In this document: one piece after another, positions 11,961 through 27,300 of the stretch
Layout of the letters: each line of letters begins with the position of its first letter
Numbering within the stretch: the stretch's first letter is position 1
Source: Brachypodius melanocephalos
Taxonomy: Eukaryota > Chordata > Aves > Passeriformes > Pycnonotidae
Length of the DNA: 64,000 bases
Reading direction: 5' to 3'
Assembly: GCA_013398615.1 (NCBI GenBank)
Contig: VZSR01003807.1
Location: 11,752,066-11,816,065, forward strand
Notes under the pieces: model-generated
Database searches by the model: none
Told to the model about the DNA's origin: nothing
Seen by the model: only the letters and a program-made list of their open reading frames with translations
Made by a program: the position numbers and the translations under genes

Positions 11961-14900
11961 TTTACCTCAGTTTTCATAGTACCTATAGATGACATACTCG
12001 CATTTTTCCTCCCATTATGCACAGTGCATGGATAGGGTTGATCACTTTTAGTGTCTTTAATTCCTGTATTTGATATGCTTTGCATATCAGAAGCAGCTTG
12101 CCTGTCCAGAGGGACTCAAGATCAGAGGCCACCATGAATAAGCCATTAAACAGCTGTTAAAGGACCCACTGATTATGTTTATATAGAGATGCTCTAGGTA
12201 GGCTTTTTGCTTAAAGGGGAGAAAGCTTTTTCTAGAATTTTCACATGCTCCATGATTTGCCTGTTTGCCAACTCTCTGGTCACATCAGCTGGACCCAAAT
12301 GTGAGAAATTAGTGATTCTTTACACAGATGTGAAAGGACTTCCCATAGCTGAGAAGTGGCCCCTAACCTATTTCAGCTTTTGCTCTGTTAAAGGTGACTA
12401 GTCCAAGATATTTACCATCCTTAAGCATATCAGCATTTCCACTTTGCTCCCAATATTTTCCTCCTATTTCACTATACTTAACCAAATTCCATTACATGTC
12501 CATTTATAGAACAAGCTGTGTTCTCATGATACTTATGGATGGTTGCACCATGTGCTTTATGCAGGTCAAGAGACATTGCAAACACAAAGGAACAAAGATG
12601 ATTCCCAACGCCCTCCTCAGCATGTAGAGTACTGACTCACATGGGTGGCATCCACGGACCCTGCCGAGAATTTGCAGTGCTTAGAGACTCTCAGAGATGG
12701 AATGCTGGGCTAGGTGCATCTCTCCTGTACATATAGGAGGGAGGCAAGTATGGTAGGGAGGCAGGGAGGTCCCAGCCCGCTGCAATACATGCTATTCTGT
12801 AGTAGTGGTGAGTAGGGAGAGTACTGCAAAAGAGCTGCAAACAGTTGGCCACACAAAGGCACAGAGCTGACATTTGTTTTGGAGCCCAGAGATGGAGCTG
12901 GCATAGCTTTCTGGCCTTCTGTTTGTGGTTTGGGAAGGCAATGAGTTGCCTGGGCTCAGGAACATTCTGAAGTTAACCAGGTAAGGTTCACAATGTATTC
13001 CTTGGTCTCCCTTATGAGAGAATTGCATGCTCTTGGAAAAATTATTATTAATCTGCCTTGCAACAATTTTTAAAGAGAGTAAATGAAATAGACTCATAAG
13101 CATTAGCTAGTGAGTTTGACATCAGTCCCAGGCAAAAATGTGAAACAGATGATACAGAGATTGAGCCAGAAAAAAATTAAGAGGTTGAATACAAATAGTT
13201 TCAATTAATATGGGTTGGAGGAAAAACAGGTTTGAGGGAATATATTTCATACATCTATCTTGCTGCATGAGAAAATGCTTGGCTTGGTTCTGATTTGTAG
13301 AACCTAAAATTATGCAAAACCTATATGCTATGTATCAGATGGGTTCTTCTGTGCCTAAATGCCATGTTTCAAAATACAAGTGTATTTTGGGAATTGTTGT
13401 CACTCAGGTGTGGTTCAGGAGGTATCCAGCAAGTATGGTTCTTTGCTCCAGCTGTATGGTGCTGCTGGCACTGACTACCAAGAAAATACAAAATTATATT
13501 TAGGCAAGAAACTAATGCATTTAGCATAGACAAAGGAAAGGCCGTATAATGAAGGACAAGACTAATTAGATCATAGTTACATATTGGGAGGCTCTGTGTT
13601 AAGAGGCAGTGATTTTCAAAAATACTTGCATAATAGTATTATGTTGGAAGCACATGTGCAACTGATGAGCTCTGTCTCAGAGAGCTGAAACACCCCTTAC
13701 ATGTATTTGCAACATGGAAATGTGCTGTCTTGCTCTAGTTGGAGCTCTGGAGTGACTGCTCCTGGGACACTAAGTAATCTTTGGTCTCCCATATCTTCCT
13801 TGAAACACAAAAATCTGAGGAGGGTTCAGGAAGCCTTGCAACAATGCAATCTGAGCTACTGTACAAGAAAAATCTGTAATTCTGAATCTCCTTTCACCTA
13901 ACCCTAAAATCCCTTTGCAACTTTCTAACTATAATAATCCTATTTATTTTTTCATTGTTTCTTACTGGAAAGTACTAATTTGGACCTCTTAGATCCCATT
14001 TATGAATAAATATCACAAAGATCTCTCTGTAGAGGTATATTGTTGGCAACAACGATACATGTCTACATTAACATGTGTATCTATATCAGATTAAAATATT
14101 GGTCATTGGTGATGCTGAATCTATTTCAAATTTGGAAAAGGAAGATGACTATTAAGTAGCACAAGTGAAAAACTATACTGCACAACTTAGATCATACAGA
14201 CTGCTAAGAAGGCTGGAAATGAGGGGTCCCAGGTGTTAGAAAGCCTTCAGCAAGTTGCTTCCTAACCAACACTCAGAATTTCTCCTTCCAGTTTTAATAA
14301 AGCCTTTTTTTTCCCCACTGGATCTTGCTGCTTCTGTCTTAATTGCCACCTGTCGGACACAACAGAACAGCATAGCAGGCACACACAAGCCTTGGCTGTC
14401 CTGCCTTCTCAGCACCAGAAAAGCTTGTTGAAATGATGCCCATTATACTGCTTTTCAGTGCACAGGTAGTTAAATGAAAGAAGATTAATTCTTTCTCATC
14501 ACCTCAGAGTCAGCACTAGCCAGAGATCCTGTACAAAACATTAACTCATGTTCCTTTCAGATGCTAAGTACTAGTCAGAGGGGCAGGTGGGCGTAAACCA
14601 GAACCAATTAAGTCATTTATATCCAGGAGCACCAGTGGAGGAGTAGATTCTGGCATTATTCCAGCATCTCTCAAATTGGGTACCATCCTTCTTTCTCGGT
14701 GTTGCTGTCAGGCCGACAGTGTAGCTGGAACTCTTACAGAGCTGCAGAGAAGACCATGGTTAAACATTGCCTGGGTGTTACAACTAGCTGGAAGGTTTCA
14801 CTGGCTAAACCTGACTTTTGGGTTACTGGTGCTGCTCTTCAAACTGCAAGGCAACACTTTCCAGTCTTACTACCATTGCTTTGTGCAGGTGCTGTCACTT

Positions 14901-17900
14901 TCTCCTGTGAACTCCAGAGAAAGATCCTTTTCTTAATTTTTTTTTAATCAAGTAGTTTAAATCATGCTCTTCAGTGTAATTTTTGTGTGACAGCTAAGAA
15001 TCCTACACCCCTGCCAGAAGAGGCCTTCTGGGACAAAAGAGCTGGAAGCAGCAGAGTGGGTTGTGGTGAGCGTGAATGCTGTTGCTGGAGCACACAGACA
15101 GTGTCTGCAAACTCCACAGTGCCTAAAATAACAAGCAGTTCATTAGGCCTTAAATAGACTATGGATATGATAATACAGCCTGCTGCTGAGGGCCCTCGTC
15201 TGTCCTTCTCTGCACCTACTTAAAATGCAGAAGTTAGTTGGGTTTTTTTGGTTGTGGTATTTTTTTTGGATTTTTTGTTTGTTTGTTTGTTTGGGGTTTT
15301 TTTGTTGTTTTTTGTTTGGTTGGTTTTGGTTTCGTTTGGTTTTTTCTAAGGAAAACTAGAAGCAAGAGCTCAGCCCTATGCCACTATGCTAACAGTACTT
15401 TATTTTCCATGCAAAAACACGACCAGTATTTCCCCCTAATCCCAGCTGGCAAGATAAAAGTCCTCAAATACTAGTACTATACTAGCAAAAAGATCATGTT
15501 ATTTCTGTCACTGGAAAGTCAGAGAAGCAGGAATTAATCCCTTCAAGCAGAAAACAATATTGAGTCAAAAACCACCCCCTAAACTGTTCTGGGTCCTGCC
15601 CAAGCTATTGCATGGATGAACAGAAAAGGTCTTTCCATTTAACTGCTGGTGTTGTGTGGGATTTAGGCTGGAAATAGAGCCCCAGTGACACAGATGACAA
15701 AGCACTGTGATATCTAAGCTCATCTCTTAGGAGTAGGGACCCTAGGAGAAAGGATAAGCCTTTTTCCCAAACACGCCTTCTTTGGACAGCCTCATGTCAC
15801 TTGAAAAGGCTTCTCAACAAAGTCTTCAGGATTCTCCAGGACTCTTCAAAAGGGACTGGACACTATTTCTCCACCAGTGTGAGTGCCAGCAGGGCATTGC
15901 TGTGGTGCCAACAGCTGTGGAGGTACTCCCAGGGGGATATTTAGTTACCAAGGAGGAAAGCTCAAGTGTAGAGGTCGTTCTGGTGCCTGTGTGGCTGGGC
16001 AGCAATGAAAGAGGGGGTTGAGGACTGTGGAACTGAGAGTTTGTGGATTCAAGCAAATTTCGGTTAAAGGAAATGATTTCCCACAAAGCTATGCCTATAT
16101 TACACCTGTTGCAGATCTGTTTGCTGGGTACTGTGGAGTACTCAAATATTGCAATGAGGAGGAGCCTGAGGTTGGTTTTATGCCATAGGTGGTCACCTCC
16201 CACTGAGCACACTGTTCCAGCTACTCTGTGTTTTCAGGATAAATGTGCTCTTGCTGTACCTTCTGCTCTCCTGGGATGCAGAAAAGATTGACCATGATGG
16301 AAACAGCCACCACACACAACATGTGCATTCCTCATAGCAAAGGGAATGGGAGCCAAGGAGTCAGCTCTCTGTGCAGACTTTCCTTGTAACCTTTTGCTCA
16401 CATTCACAAACAATGGCCTATTGTGGTGTTGTTTCCTGCAGATTATTCTAATAACCACTGAGCAGTGAAGCATGAGCATGTGTTCAGGTTTCTTACATTG
16501 AATTCTAATGTGATAAAACATAAGAGCTTTCCAAGGGTCAATAAAAATTCGCAAGAAAGAGAATTGGATAAGATAGAGCACACTGAACTTTGCTGTTACT
16601 CTCAACACTTGGAAGCTTCCTGGAAGAAATGGATTTTATACCTAAAGATACACAGTGTTTGCTTTCTTTTCTGCTATTTTTTAACTTCTCAGTTATCTTG
16701 ACACATCTCTTCTCTAGAAGTGCATAGCCTGATGTAGGTAGTGGAGCTTTCATAAAGGCTTGATTGCAATTGTAATGGGGGTAGACCTTTTCATGTGTGT
16801 GAAAAATACATGGCCCAGGTCCTTCCATGGTATTTGAGCTATTCAGATGCTGATCAGATGCCTTGCCAGGGAAAACCAGGAGTCCCTATGTGCTGAAAAA
16901 CAGAGCTCCTATGTGGCTACTTCATTGCACATGTGCTTGAGCATTAGAAGTCTTTACCGCACCAGCAAATTTGTAGTATATTAGTTGTAAAACTTATTGT
17001 CAGTGAAACACATTGTAGTGACCTGAGTGAAACAGCACCAAAGAGGAGCAGAGTGATGACTCCTTTTGGCAGTTCAGCAACAGGCTGTTGGCAGCAGACT
17101 TGTGATATGTGCACAGAAATGTTCTGTCTGTGGAGAAGGTCACCCTCCCCCATATTCTGGTTTGTCTTTTGTCCTTTAGACTGACTCAGCTTTTAGCAAG
17201 TAATAACCTGAGAGCTAGGTAATGCTATGTCATTTGGAAGAGTTTGCAGTCAGACAAATTACTTTCAGTGTAAAAATTAATGCACAAGTCAAAGAAGACA
17301 TCAGAAAGCACATGGATTTTTCTCACTAAGGTGTTATGGTCCATTAGTTAACTAATGTTGCTGGACAACTTATACAAACAAAAAATGCCTTGCATGAATT
17401 GTGGATCCAGTTGTCTCATATTAGTTAATTTGATGGGCTAAATTATTTATAAAACCACCTAACATTTATCATATCATAAGGAATTGCCAAATTTGAATAG
17501 GTTACTAGCACCATACTAGTTTAATAACACTACCAGATTTATTAAAGTGTTTCATCTATTAGTTTAATGATGAAATACCTTAAAAAGCAGGTGTTTTTTT
17601 TTCTATTACACTGGTAAATAGACAACTTTAATATGTCTTCCTTTCTATACCTCATCCAATCCATAGATTCGAACTGCAGGAAGTCTCGCTGCTGGAACTC
17701 CTGTTCAGATTTCTAATAATTTTGTAGGATTAATAGGATGGCTTAACACAAATGTCTGTGCACTGAGAAGGTTTTCAGTGATGCTGGCTGCACAGGAAAC
17801 CGTTTCATGTATCTATACATGCATATATGCATAACTGTAAATACATTCACTTTGTCAATTATTTTACTTAAACACAACCTGCCTTGTGAGGCCAGGAGTT

Positions 17901-20797
17901 AGTACTGAGTGCTGAACAAGGGTTAAGTCTCTGTACCTTAAAAAAAATTACTTTTATTAGCTTGAGCTGCAAGTATCTGACCCCTGACAATGTAATGTTA
18001 TTTTAACCACACTTTGTCTTGAATTGAATGGAAGTCTGCCTGGATCCAAATGTTCCATGCTGGGACATTGAGCTTTTGTGAAATTCAGCTGCACAAATTG
18101 AAGGTGGCCCTATTTCGTCCCTTAGCCAAAAGGTGATCTCTCTTAAGAGCTACTCTAGAAAGGAAGATGTTTTTTCTCTGTATACATCATCAGAAAACCT
18201 AAAAAGTGCTCTGTGCTTTCCTCAAATGTTAATCTGCATGCTGCACTCTGATATATGTTCATCACGTCAGGATAATGGGGATGGAAAGCACAGGACAGAC
18301 TTCTTGTTTGCATAAATGCATTGTAAAACATTCTGAAAGTTCTCAATCTGTCTCCAGCAATGGACCATTAAATAAGAGGAATAAACATAGAAAGGACCAT
18401 TGACCTGACCTCTACATAATTTATTTCATGACTGCCAGCTACACTCACAGATTTACAGGCACTGGGTTTTATCACCATGTGTGAGTCAAGGTCGTGGTTC
18501 ATAATTACTGTGCCATTCATGGCAAAACTGTAAAGATATCTTCTATCATATTTTAGTAGTTTAAGTGAGTGGGATCTGTGCTTGAGAATGCTTCAGAGTG
18601 CTCCTCATCCTGCTCCATCATCTGTATAGGTGAGACTTTCTACAGACTTCTGCTTACTGATTTTGAGGGAAACAACTATTGACTGTGGCACACAGCTAAC
18701 ATACAAGGAAATGTCTCAGGTATTCTGGAAAGGGTAACAGTTTAAAAAGAGAAATGGAGTGGGTGTGGATGTCTTATGTAGAGTATCTTATTTTTTTTAT
18801 CACCATCTAGCACAATTCCCCAAGTGACTTTACAGAAAATAATGCCAAGCCGGACTTTGTGGGTCATACCCCACAACAAAAGGCATTTGTCTTCCATCCA
18901 GAGAGCCCAGCAGAAGCTATTTGCAGTGCACATGGAGGCACTGCTGCATGGCATGGGGCTGTGCCTTGCACCCACATGAGGTTTTAGAGGGAGTTTGGCC
19001 TTGCCTCTTGGCTACCAGGGACCATGGAAGGGCCACAACGGCTCTCCCAGTAGGTCGTGTTTTCAGAAATCTGTATATTGTGCCTTCCACAAGGGGTCTT
19101 GTTAAGTTAATGTTTTCTACAGTCAGATACTTGCAAAACGCACTGTGAAATTAAGTCCTTTTTCTCCCAGTAGGTGACATACCAGTAAAGGTTTTATTGC
19201 TGGCTCTCCCACATCAGCTTTGCTGTTTCTATACTGGAATGTAATTCAGTGAGCCACAGAACCATGAGAACCTCTGATGTATTATTTCTTTTTAAAATTG
19301 ATTTTCCTCACAAAGAAGCTATCTTCCTAGGCATTTTTCTGTCAGCCCAATTTAATTGGATTGTAGTTGAAAACAATAATATTACACTTACATTAGCTTT
19401 AAAAGTCTCTACATTTTGCCCCTATAGCCCATCTGGCTCTAATGTTGTTAAATTTTAATGTAATGAATTTTTTTCATTTGAACTGACTAAATGTGCTGCA
19501 TTAACAATCTGCTGTATTAAAAAAGCAGATTGAAAAATGTGTAATATTGATGTTTAGTCTTGGTAAAAGCACTTTTCCCAAAACCCTCTCCTGCCGTATT
19601 TAATAAAATTGTTTTAGTTTCCTTATGTGTGGGTTTGCAACTGAATGAACCTGAAATAAATCAGGACAAAAAAGACCCCCAGGACCAGCGTGGTTAAAGC
19701 ATGCTGGTTCCCCTGATCACCAGCAAGTCAATGAATGACACAGGAGGCTTTTAAATAGCAAAATGAGGCTCACAGATTGACACTTGATTTATACAATCAC
19801 CATGTAAAGACCAAATGCCATGCATACAGGAGGAGCTGGAGGCCAAGCTCACCAGGCTTTCTGCCTCACTAAAAGCAGCCCTCACCAGGCAGATGCTAGC
19901 AGCTGACCAGATCAGAATTATGCTACAGCACACTGGCAAGGGTGCAAAACACGATGCTTTTCAGCCCTCCCTATGCACAGCCATGCACTCCTGGTCATAG
20001 GGAAGTTAAAAAGGGATGATGTGTTTCTCAACGTCAAGGATGGCTTTAGAAACAAGTGGTGTGTAAAACCTACTGCAAAGGCAGCTACCTCCAATTAGGA
20101 GAATGAAAGCAGCTGGTTCTGAAGGTTCAAAACAAAACCCAAACAAGTGCTTAGAAGGGGAGAGAGGTGCATGGTGTGCATGTTAGCATGAAATTGGATC
20201 TGATGGTATCTTTGAATCAGTCACACCTTTCTGACATTGCCACTCAAAGCACAGGGCCCAGACACGAAGGCCAACGCCCACAAAACATATTCCCGTTCTG
20301 GAGGTGCTATGAATCCCTGGCAGAGCAGGCTGTGAGCTTTGCCAGCTCTGCTTGTTTGCCTCTGGCTGCTCTTTGTGAACTCTGTGGATCCTCTTTATGA
20401 AGAGCCTTGTGAGGAGCTGGGGCCAGACAGGCAGAGAAGAAGCACCCTCGGTCAGTGCTCTGCTAGTGCTGGTGTGTCTCTGCAGCCATCCAGACCATGA
20501 CAGAGCCAGCAGGGAGGGGACATCACTTTCCTGTTAAACCTCTGGGGAATACAGGTGGAAAGGGGGATGCTCCACCAGTCCTACTCCTGGGAAAAATGTC
20601 AGTTAGTGTTTGCATTTTGTTGAGAGGCAAGAACTGCAAGCAAAAGCCTCAAATCTGCAGGAAAAACAGTCTGCACAAAAGGAGGAGATTCATTTTATGC
20701 CTTTGTTTTGGACACCTGTAACTGGTTGTGGGCTTTCTTATGGATCAGCAAAGATGTAGGCCAAGCACCACAGCTGTAATCATGGCAGGTGCAGAAA
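11961..20797. other. Non-coding stretch without a recognised gene
   Basis: No frame matches a family I know, and no exon with both splice sites and a plausible protein was seen. An AT-rich section around 17340-17640 is dense in TTAAT/ATTAG motifs and could be a conserved element, but this cannot be judged without alignment. Confidence 0.7.
15238..15345 (+). repeat. T/G-rich low-complexity tract
   Basis: Repeated GTTTG and GGTTTT units span about 100 bases. The frame across it (Gly/Phe-rich) is repeat translation. Confidence 0.92.
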
Positions 20798-21330
20798 TAA
20801 TCATGGAATAGCTTGGACTGGAAGGGACCTCTGAAAGGTTATCTAATCTAACTGCTCTTCAAGGAGCAGGGGCATCTTCAGCTATACCAGGTTGCTCAGA
20901 CCTCTGTCCAGCCTTAAATATTTCCAGGGATGGGACATGTACCAGCTCTCCGGGCCACCTGTTCCAGTGTCTCACTACTCTTACAATGAAGGATTTCTTC
21001 CTGATACAGAATCGAAATCTACTTCCTCTCAGATTCAAGCCATTGCCCCTTTGTGCCATCTCCACATACTCTTGTGAAAAGTGCCTCTCAGCTCTTTTGT
21101 AGGTGCCCTTTAACATACTGGAAGGTGCCATAAGGTGTCCCTGAACCTTCTCTTTTCCAGGTTGAACAACCCGAGCTCTCTCAGCCTGTGTTCATAGGAG
21201 AGGGGATCCATTCTTCTAATCATCTACATGGCCCTGCTCTGGACTTGTTCAAACAGGTCCATGTCATTCATGTGCTGAGTGAGTCACAGTAATACTATTG
21301 GGGTCTCACCAGAGCAGACAAAGGGGATTT
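20798..21330 (-). mobile_element. CR1 LINE 3' fragment with remnant of the ORF2 C-terminus
   Basis: Read on the + strand the segment starts tcatggaatagcttggactg followed by gaagggacct, and runs through ctgttccagtgtctcactac, the gttgaacaacc/ctctctcagcctgtgttcat block and tggggtctcaccagagcaga, the familiar order of a reverse-oriented avian CR1. On the - strand an open frame (21131-20859) includes RKKSFIVRVVRHWNRWPGEL and VHVPSLEIFKAG, matching the end of the CR1 ORF2 reverse-transcriptase protein as I know it. The element is 5'-truncated, as most CR1 copies are, and carries substitutions and at least one deletion near the 21.27 kb side. It is a dead copy. Confidence 0.93.
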
Positions 21331-24300
21331 TCCACTATAGAAAACTGTTCAGGACCAGGACAACTGCTTTGTAGCATCCGAAAGAAGCAGATAAAAGATA
21401 GGAGAAAGAGTCTGCCAACGACGAGTGCAGGATGCCCTCACACTTTTTGTAGCACACTCCCTCCTTCCCTCATCCCAAATGAAACGTGGAAATGGTACCT
21501 TGGGGATAACAACACTTCCCTAGGAGCAGCAAGGGGTGCTCACATGCTACAGTAATAGATGCTGTGTAATGGAAAGTGGATATTGGCTCAGTATTTGCAA
21601 AATGGGAATAATAAGCCTGGGTCTTCCAGAAGACTGTTCAGCAAGTGTTGTGCAGGAAAGAATATCCACCAGCAGCTCTTTATTCTGTTACTCTACAGCC
21701 ACTGATGAATTAAGTGTATGGTGTCTTGCTGTGAAGAATAAGTGGAACAGACACGGGGAGATGTCTGATATATATTTTGAGGTGTATTTAATACTGTAGT
21801 GCTTCCGGATTCCACTAGCATGCTAGGGGTTTTGGCTTCAAACCAATATTTGCATCAGTACCATGTGTCTCTGGAACAGCAGTGCTTACTTTAGAGCTGG
21901 CTATGAAAATAGTTTCCATTATAACCCCTTGTTTTCACATGCTTCTTTTATTTTATTTTGAAAATCCTCTTTTGAGTCAAAAATTTCCATCTGTATCTTT
22001 GCCAAAAGGTGAAGTTTTTCCCCCTTCTTTTTCTTCAGCTTGGAGGGAGAATCTTTCAGATGTTTTTGAGTCATGGGAGAGTGGAAAAAATGCATTTTCC
22101 CAGTAGGATAAAAAAAGTCCACATTTTCACAGTAGTAGAAACATACAGTGAAAGGAAACTGAAGCCTGAAACTTGCATTTTGGTCCAGATATTTCTGTAG
22201 TAAACCAGCTTCATAGGGAAGGACTTTGATTTGCCAAAGGCAGAGATGATTCTGATTTTCAGCAGTTAATCAGGCAGGGTCCAGGTTTGAAACCTTGCTG
22301 GAATTAAGGATATTGCTCAAGGTAGTGTCTTTACAGCTGGCCATTTAAAGAGAAAAGATCCCGTCCCCAGTGGCCTTCTGTCCTTCAGAGCTAATTATAG
22401 TCTAGCAATACATTTGAATTCATTCTAAAATCTAATTGAATGGAAAGGAACTAGAAGAACACTGGTGCCAAACATTTTGGAAACATTTTCTCAATTCTCA
22501 CTCAAGTCAGCAAGAGCAAATGGATGTTGTTGAAGTCATGGGCAGTTAATGCACTTCACAAGGGCCAAAGTGCACAACAAGGTATGCACACACAACTGGA
22601 TTGAGCAAATGAGAGATTTTGTTCAGTATGCCTACCAAATTTTTTGTTGGATGTCTTTTCCCCTTCACACAGGCTAGGAAGCATCAGTGCAAAACTCTGT
22701 TGTGCTATGTGTAGTTACACTGAAGTGGTTAATGAGCAGAAAAGAAAAATGAAAAGGGAAAGGGAAATGGAAAGGGAAAGGGAAATGGAAAGGGCAAGGG
22801 AAAGGAAAGAGGTGGGCATCTAACCATCATGCTGATGAGTGATCCCCTGTGCTGCTTTCTATTACTGTTTTCTCCTGTTGAGGGCTGTAGTGGATACACT
22901 ACTGGTAAGTCGCCTCCGTGTGTTCCAGAAAATACACAAGATCTGAACAACTTGGGGGCTGATGATACTGTTGTGACCCTCAGTTTCATATTTCCTGGCT
23001 CTTTTGAAACTTTTAACTAGGCAGCCTGCACATTTCATTAAACCTTTTGCTTCCTACCATTCAAAACCTGCTCCAAGTGTACATACGTTTGGCAAAGGCA
23101 TCCAAAATGATGTGTTTATTTTGCTTCAGTGCCAAAAAGCAGTGATTCATTAAGGAGCTTGGAAACACAGAGGAAAAGCCACAGCCAGCAACCACCACAC
23201 ATGCCCTGATGAGCAGAAAGCTGTGTTTTTCTATGGGAAATGGTTAGTGCAGCTGGATCAGTATTATGGCTGCCTTCTCTGAGGCGAAGAGGCACTGCTG
23301 GACAGGCTGGAGAGCACAGAAGTTCTCCTGGAGAGCTGGGCTTTGCTGCAGCAGCAGCAACCAGAAGGCAGCCAGAGGCTGCTGTTAGGCCCAGACAGGA
23401 GAGAGAAAAAATGCTTGAGGGCAATTGGTCCAGGTGGTAGGAGCCTTTCCTTGAAATGATGGATTAGGGACTTCCAGTACTGTGCCTCTGCTACGGTGAA
23501 CACAATGAAAGGTGCAACAAGCCTTGAGAGGGGGAGGAGGGGGAAGAGGAAAGGTGGTGACCTGCAGTAAGGATAGGCCTCCAGCTGCCTTTAGCAGCAC
23601 TACTCAATTTTCTCTGCTGGGGACATGCCAGCTTGTATCAGTAAAGGGGCCTGTCATTCTGTTTATTGTAGCTACTGATACAAACTTTAGCAGCAGCTAA
23701 AGCCTTTGAAAACCTGGCAGAAACCTGACTGTTGAGGAACTCTACACTCCAACGTGTCATTGTTGTGCCACTGTTTTCTTCTTCCCCAGTGGCGTGAACT
23801 AGGACAGGCAGACTGCTATTTATAGTTTCTAATGCAGTCCTTTTTTTGTCTTTCATCATAAATCTGGAACCCTGGACAAAATTGAAATCTGGTGACAAAC
23901 ACACTGTTGATTGGAAAATGTCTGATGGTTATTTTCTGCCTGGAAAGGAAATTCTGTCCTGTGCTGTCACTGTGCTGCCACACAACAGGAGGTACTGGGA
24001 TCCAGGAGTAAGTATGAGGCACAAAGGAAATGGTCATGTATGAAATGCATTTATACCAACAGTTCTTGCAACTAACAGTCATAAACATGCAGAAGAGTTT
24101 TTGAAAATTCAAGGTTTAAAATTTAAACCAGGACTGTGGCATTTACATTATTAAGCATTAGAGTGTGACCTTACAGACTTTGGGTAATATGCCATGCCAC
24201 CTGCTGGGCGTTCTTCACCTGTTTTTCAGGAATATTTGACTTAGGCTTAGGGACGTAATGTGATCCAGTATGCCAGTTCCCCTTGATGCTTTAAACAAAA

Positions 24301-27300
24301 ACAGAAGGAGCTTTTGCTTTTGGTCTAAACAACATTTAGACCTTCTTAAAAGAAGGCAAGAGTCTTATCCTGAAGAGCACGCATTTCTTATAACATATTA
24401 GCTTTAAATAAATTCAAATTTAAAAATGCCAACACTTGTGTCAGATGGGTCTGATTAATCTCTCATTTTTTAACTTCCACAATATTACACAAGTAGTTCT
24501 CCAAAATCTGCACTACACCACTTCTACTACTTACATCAGAAGTCTTTAGGCAGCCGATAATTTTTAAAACAAGAGATGTGAAAGTAATAGTACTCCAAAT
24601 ATTTAGGGAAATACTCTGAGTCTGTGAGAAAATGAAGGTTCCTACATAGGCCAGGCTTGATGAAGTGAAGCAAGGGAACTGACTCCAGATCATCACAAGC
24701 AAAGAAAACAAACATTAGCAACAAGTGTAGGATGGAGGGTAAGGTCTAAAATCTCAGAGAGATTTAAAGTTTTAGAATTTGCCTGTAAGGAGCATCAGGG
24801 AAAGAAAACACCTTTAAAAGATATTGTGGAACAGAACTGGCTGGGGAAGAAACACGTAGAAATTGAAATGTAGGAAGAAAGCACAGTGGGGATGTAGGGC
24901 AGTTTTTGAAGCTGAGGAATATGCACAGGAGAGGAGCAGATCTGCTCTTCTTGACTCACTAAATATTTGTGTTGGGATCATTTTCTTTCTATTTTCTGCC
25001 TTTCAACCACACACAATATGGAAATTACTTTAAAAGTCCAGCGTGTACAGTACCACAGAAGCAGCAATCTGTTATTAAAAATGACAACGGAGATTTTTCA
25101 ACATACTTGCAAATGTACAAGTCTGTAGAAGTCACTTCCAGAACAACTTGCTAAGAGTTACTTAATATAGGAAAGAGCAATGTTAAGTTAAAGGGTACAA
25201 CGAAAGAAAATTACAGATCAGATGATAAAACCACACAAGTAGATCCATAAGCATTCATTAGTAACCATTTAAAACCATACTGATATGGTTTTATGCAGGT
25301 TTCCTCCAGGCACAGGTAAAACCCCTGAGTCAGAGAGCACAAAGGGAGGCCCACAGCTGAGGGCACATAACACAGAGCCTGGGTAATAAATTATTGAACT
25401 CCTGTTGCCATGAATTGTTTACCTGCTTTCTAGTGTTCAAATCTGGTTTGCAAACCGTTGTGGTGAATAATTTAGAGTAGTAAACAGGTTTGCAAGTGCA
25501 GAATCTATTTGGAGATAATTCGTGAGCAGAAAGAAAACCTGTCTGTGCCAAATCACCAGGAATGGGTTTGCCCAGCTGTGCTGTTTTTCCTGCTTCTAAT
25601 GGCAAAGATCTAGTAAGGATAAATAAGAATAGACATTGAAACAGGAGTCAAGATCATCTCTATACTAAACAAGTCTGTGCCCTGGATAAATGGTCATGAA
25701 ACTTTTAATCCTGAAAATCTCACTTTAATCTTTCCCTGCCTGATTTTGCTTTGTTTGGAATTGTGGATTTCTAGAAACCCCAGAAGACTAAAATACTGGA
25801 AAAAGCTTGGAAGTCAGTTCATGTGATTTATCCTCTTCATTATTTAGAAGCAAAGTGGAATATACAGCCTAAGCTATCATAAGATCATCTACACCCTAAA
25901 AAACAAGTATACCAAATAAAAGTGTATTTTATCTACATAATTGTAACTTCAAATCTCTGCTAGAATCATTCATTATATCCTTAAACTTTCAACTGTTCTG
26001 CCTGCCAACTATCAACATGGCAAGAAACTTAGTGCACAGGTGAGAATACCTCTATCATACTGCAGAATAAAAGTCTACAGACAACCAAATATTAAATGTG
26101 TGTATTTTGTGTGATGCTCAGTAGGATGTTAGAATCCCTTCTGTGTGGAGGCAATTACATATATATAGCTCTACATATGAGAAATGTAATGTCTCTTTCA
26201 ACAACCCAGCTTCCCTTACCATTCATAGAAAAGAAAGTTGACACCATCAGTTAACCAAGGAAGAAAAAGACAGAAACAAACACAACAACTAAACAAACAA
26301 ACAAAAAATTTGGTAACTACTTCAATTACATGAAAGATGTGGTAACTAAATTTCATTTATTTAGCTCATGAATTGACTTGGAGGACTTTATCACTTCACA
26401 TGAACCACTGCAGACAGATGGTATACACTTTTGCATTGTAAACTTTTATGCAGGAGGGGAACAAAATTTCCTTTGATAAAATTAATGAGATTCACCAGAG
26501 GCAGACAGGAACACTTTTATGTTCCTGTTTACAAGTGACTCCAAAGAGGTAACTCGAGTTTCTCAAAACAAACACTTCAAAAATAATTTTTCTAGGTAAG
26601 AAAAGTGAACGTGCCAAATTGCATGCAAAAAAAGTCCTGAGAAAATAATGACAGGGGTTGTCTATACAACAAGACACCCTTCTGGAACCCTCTCCTTGGG
26701 TTGACAAAGGGACCATTAGGCTATCTACCTTGCCCTTGGCTCCCACTGCACAATTCAGCCTGGGTCTCTGCATAAGCCCCACTTGGTTGTCTTCAACACC
26801 ATGCTTTGTATGGAACCTGGATTTAGGGGTGTCAGACAAAGAGTCCTTCCTTCAGTGCTTGAACATCCAGGAGTGTTGCAATGCTGCTCTTTCCTTGCAG
26901 AGGCACTCTTAAGTTAAAATGCAACATGTGTGTCTTTCCCAAGTGCAGTGGCTTTTTACACACCTTTTGTTGGAGACCGCTTTCTGCGATTTCCATCTTA
27001 TCTTGTGGATCTCTTTCCAGTCCTCTTACATCACACAGCATCTTTTCAAGGGATAGAAAACAACTCTGGATATGGAACAACACATTTGTCTGATAAAAAG
27101 CACATGTAATGGAATGTAATGGAATTTCTACCTACCCTTTTCTACTTGCACAGCTGTATGTACATATCAATCCCTTTTCTACCAGCACTAGCTCACTAGG
27201 AGCTCATGTTGAATTTCTCCAAGCTCTCATATGGAGTGGCTTTCAAAGATACATTCTTTGGCCATAGGTTGTGTTGTTCCATCCTGCAAGTCTGACTTTT

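Noticed and set aside
22729..22989. A - strand frame with repeated PFPFPF
   Set aside because: The repeated part is a translation of the GGGAAA purine repeat.
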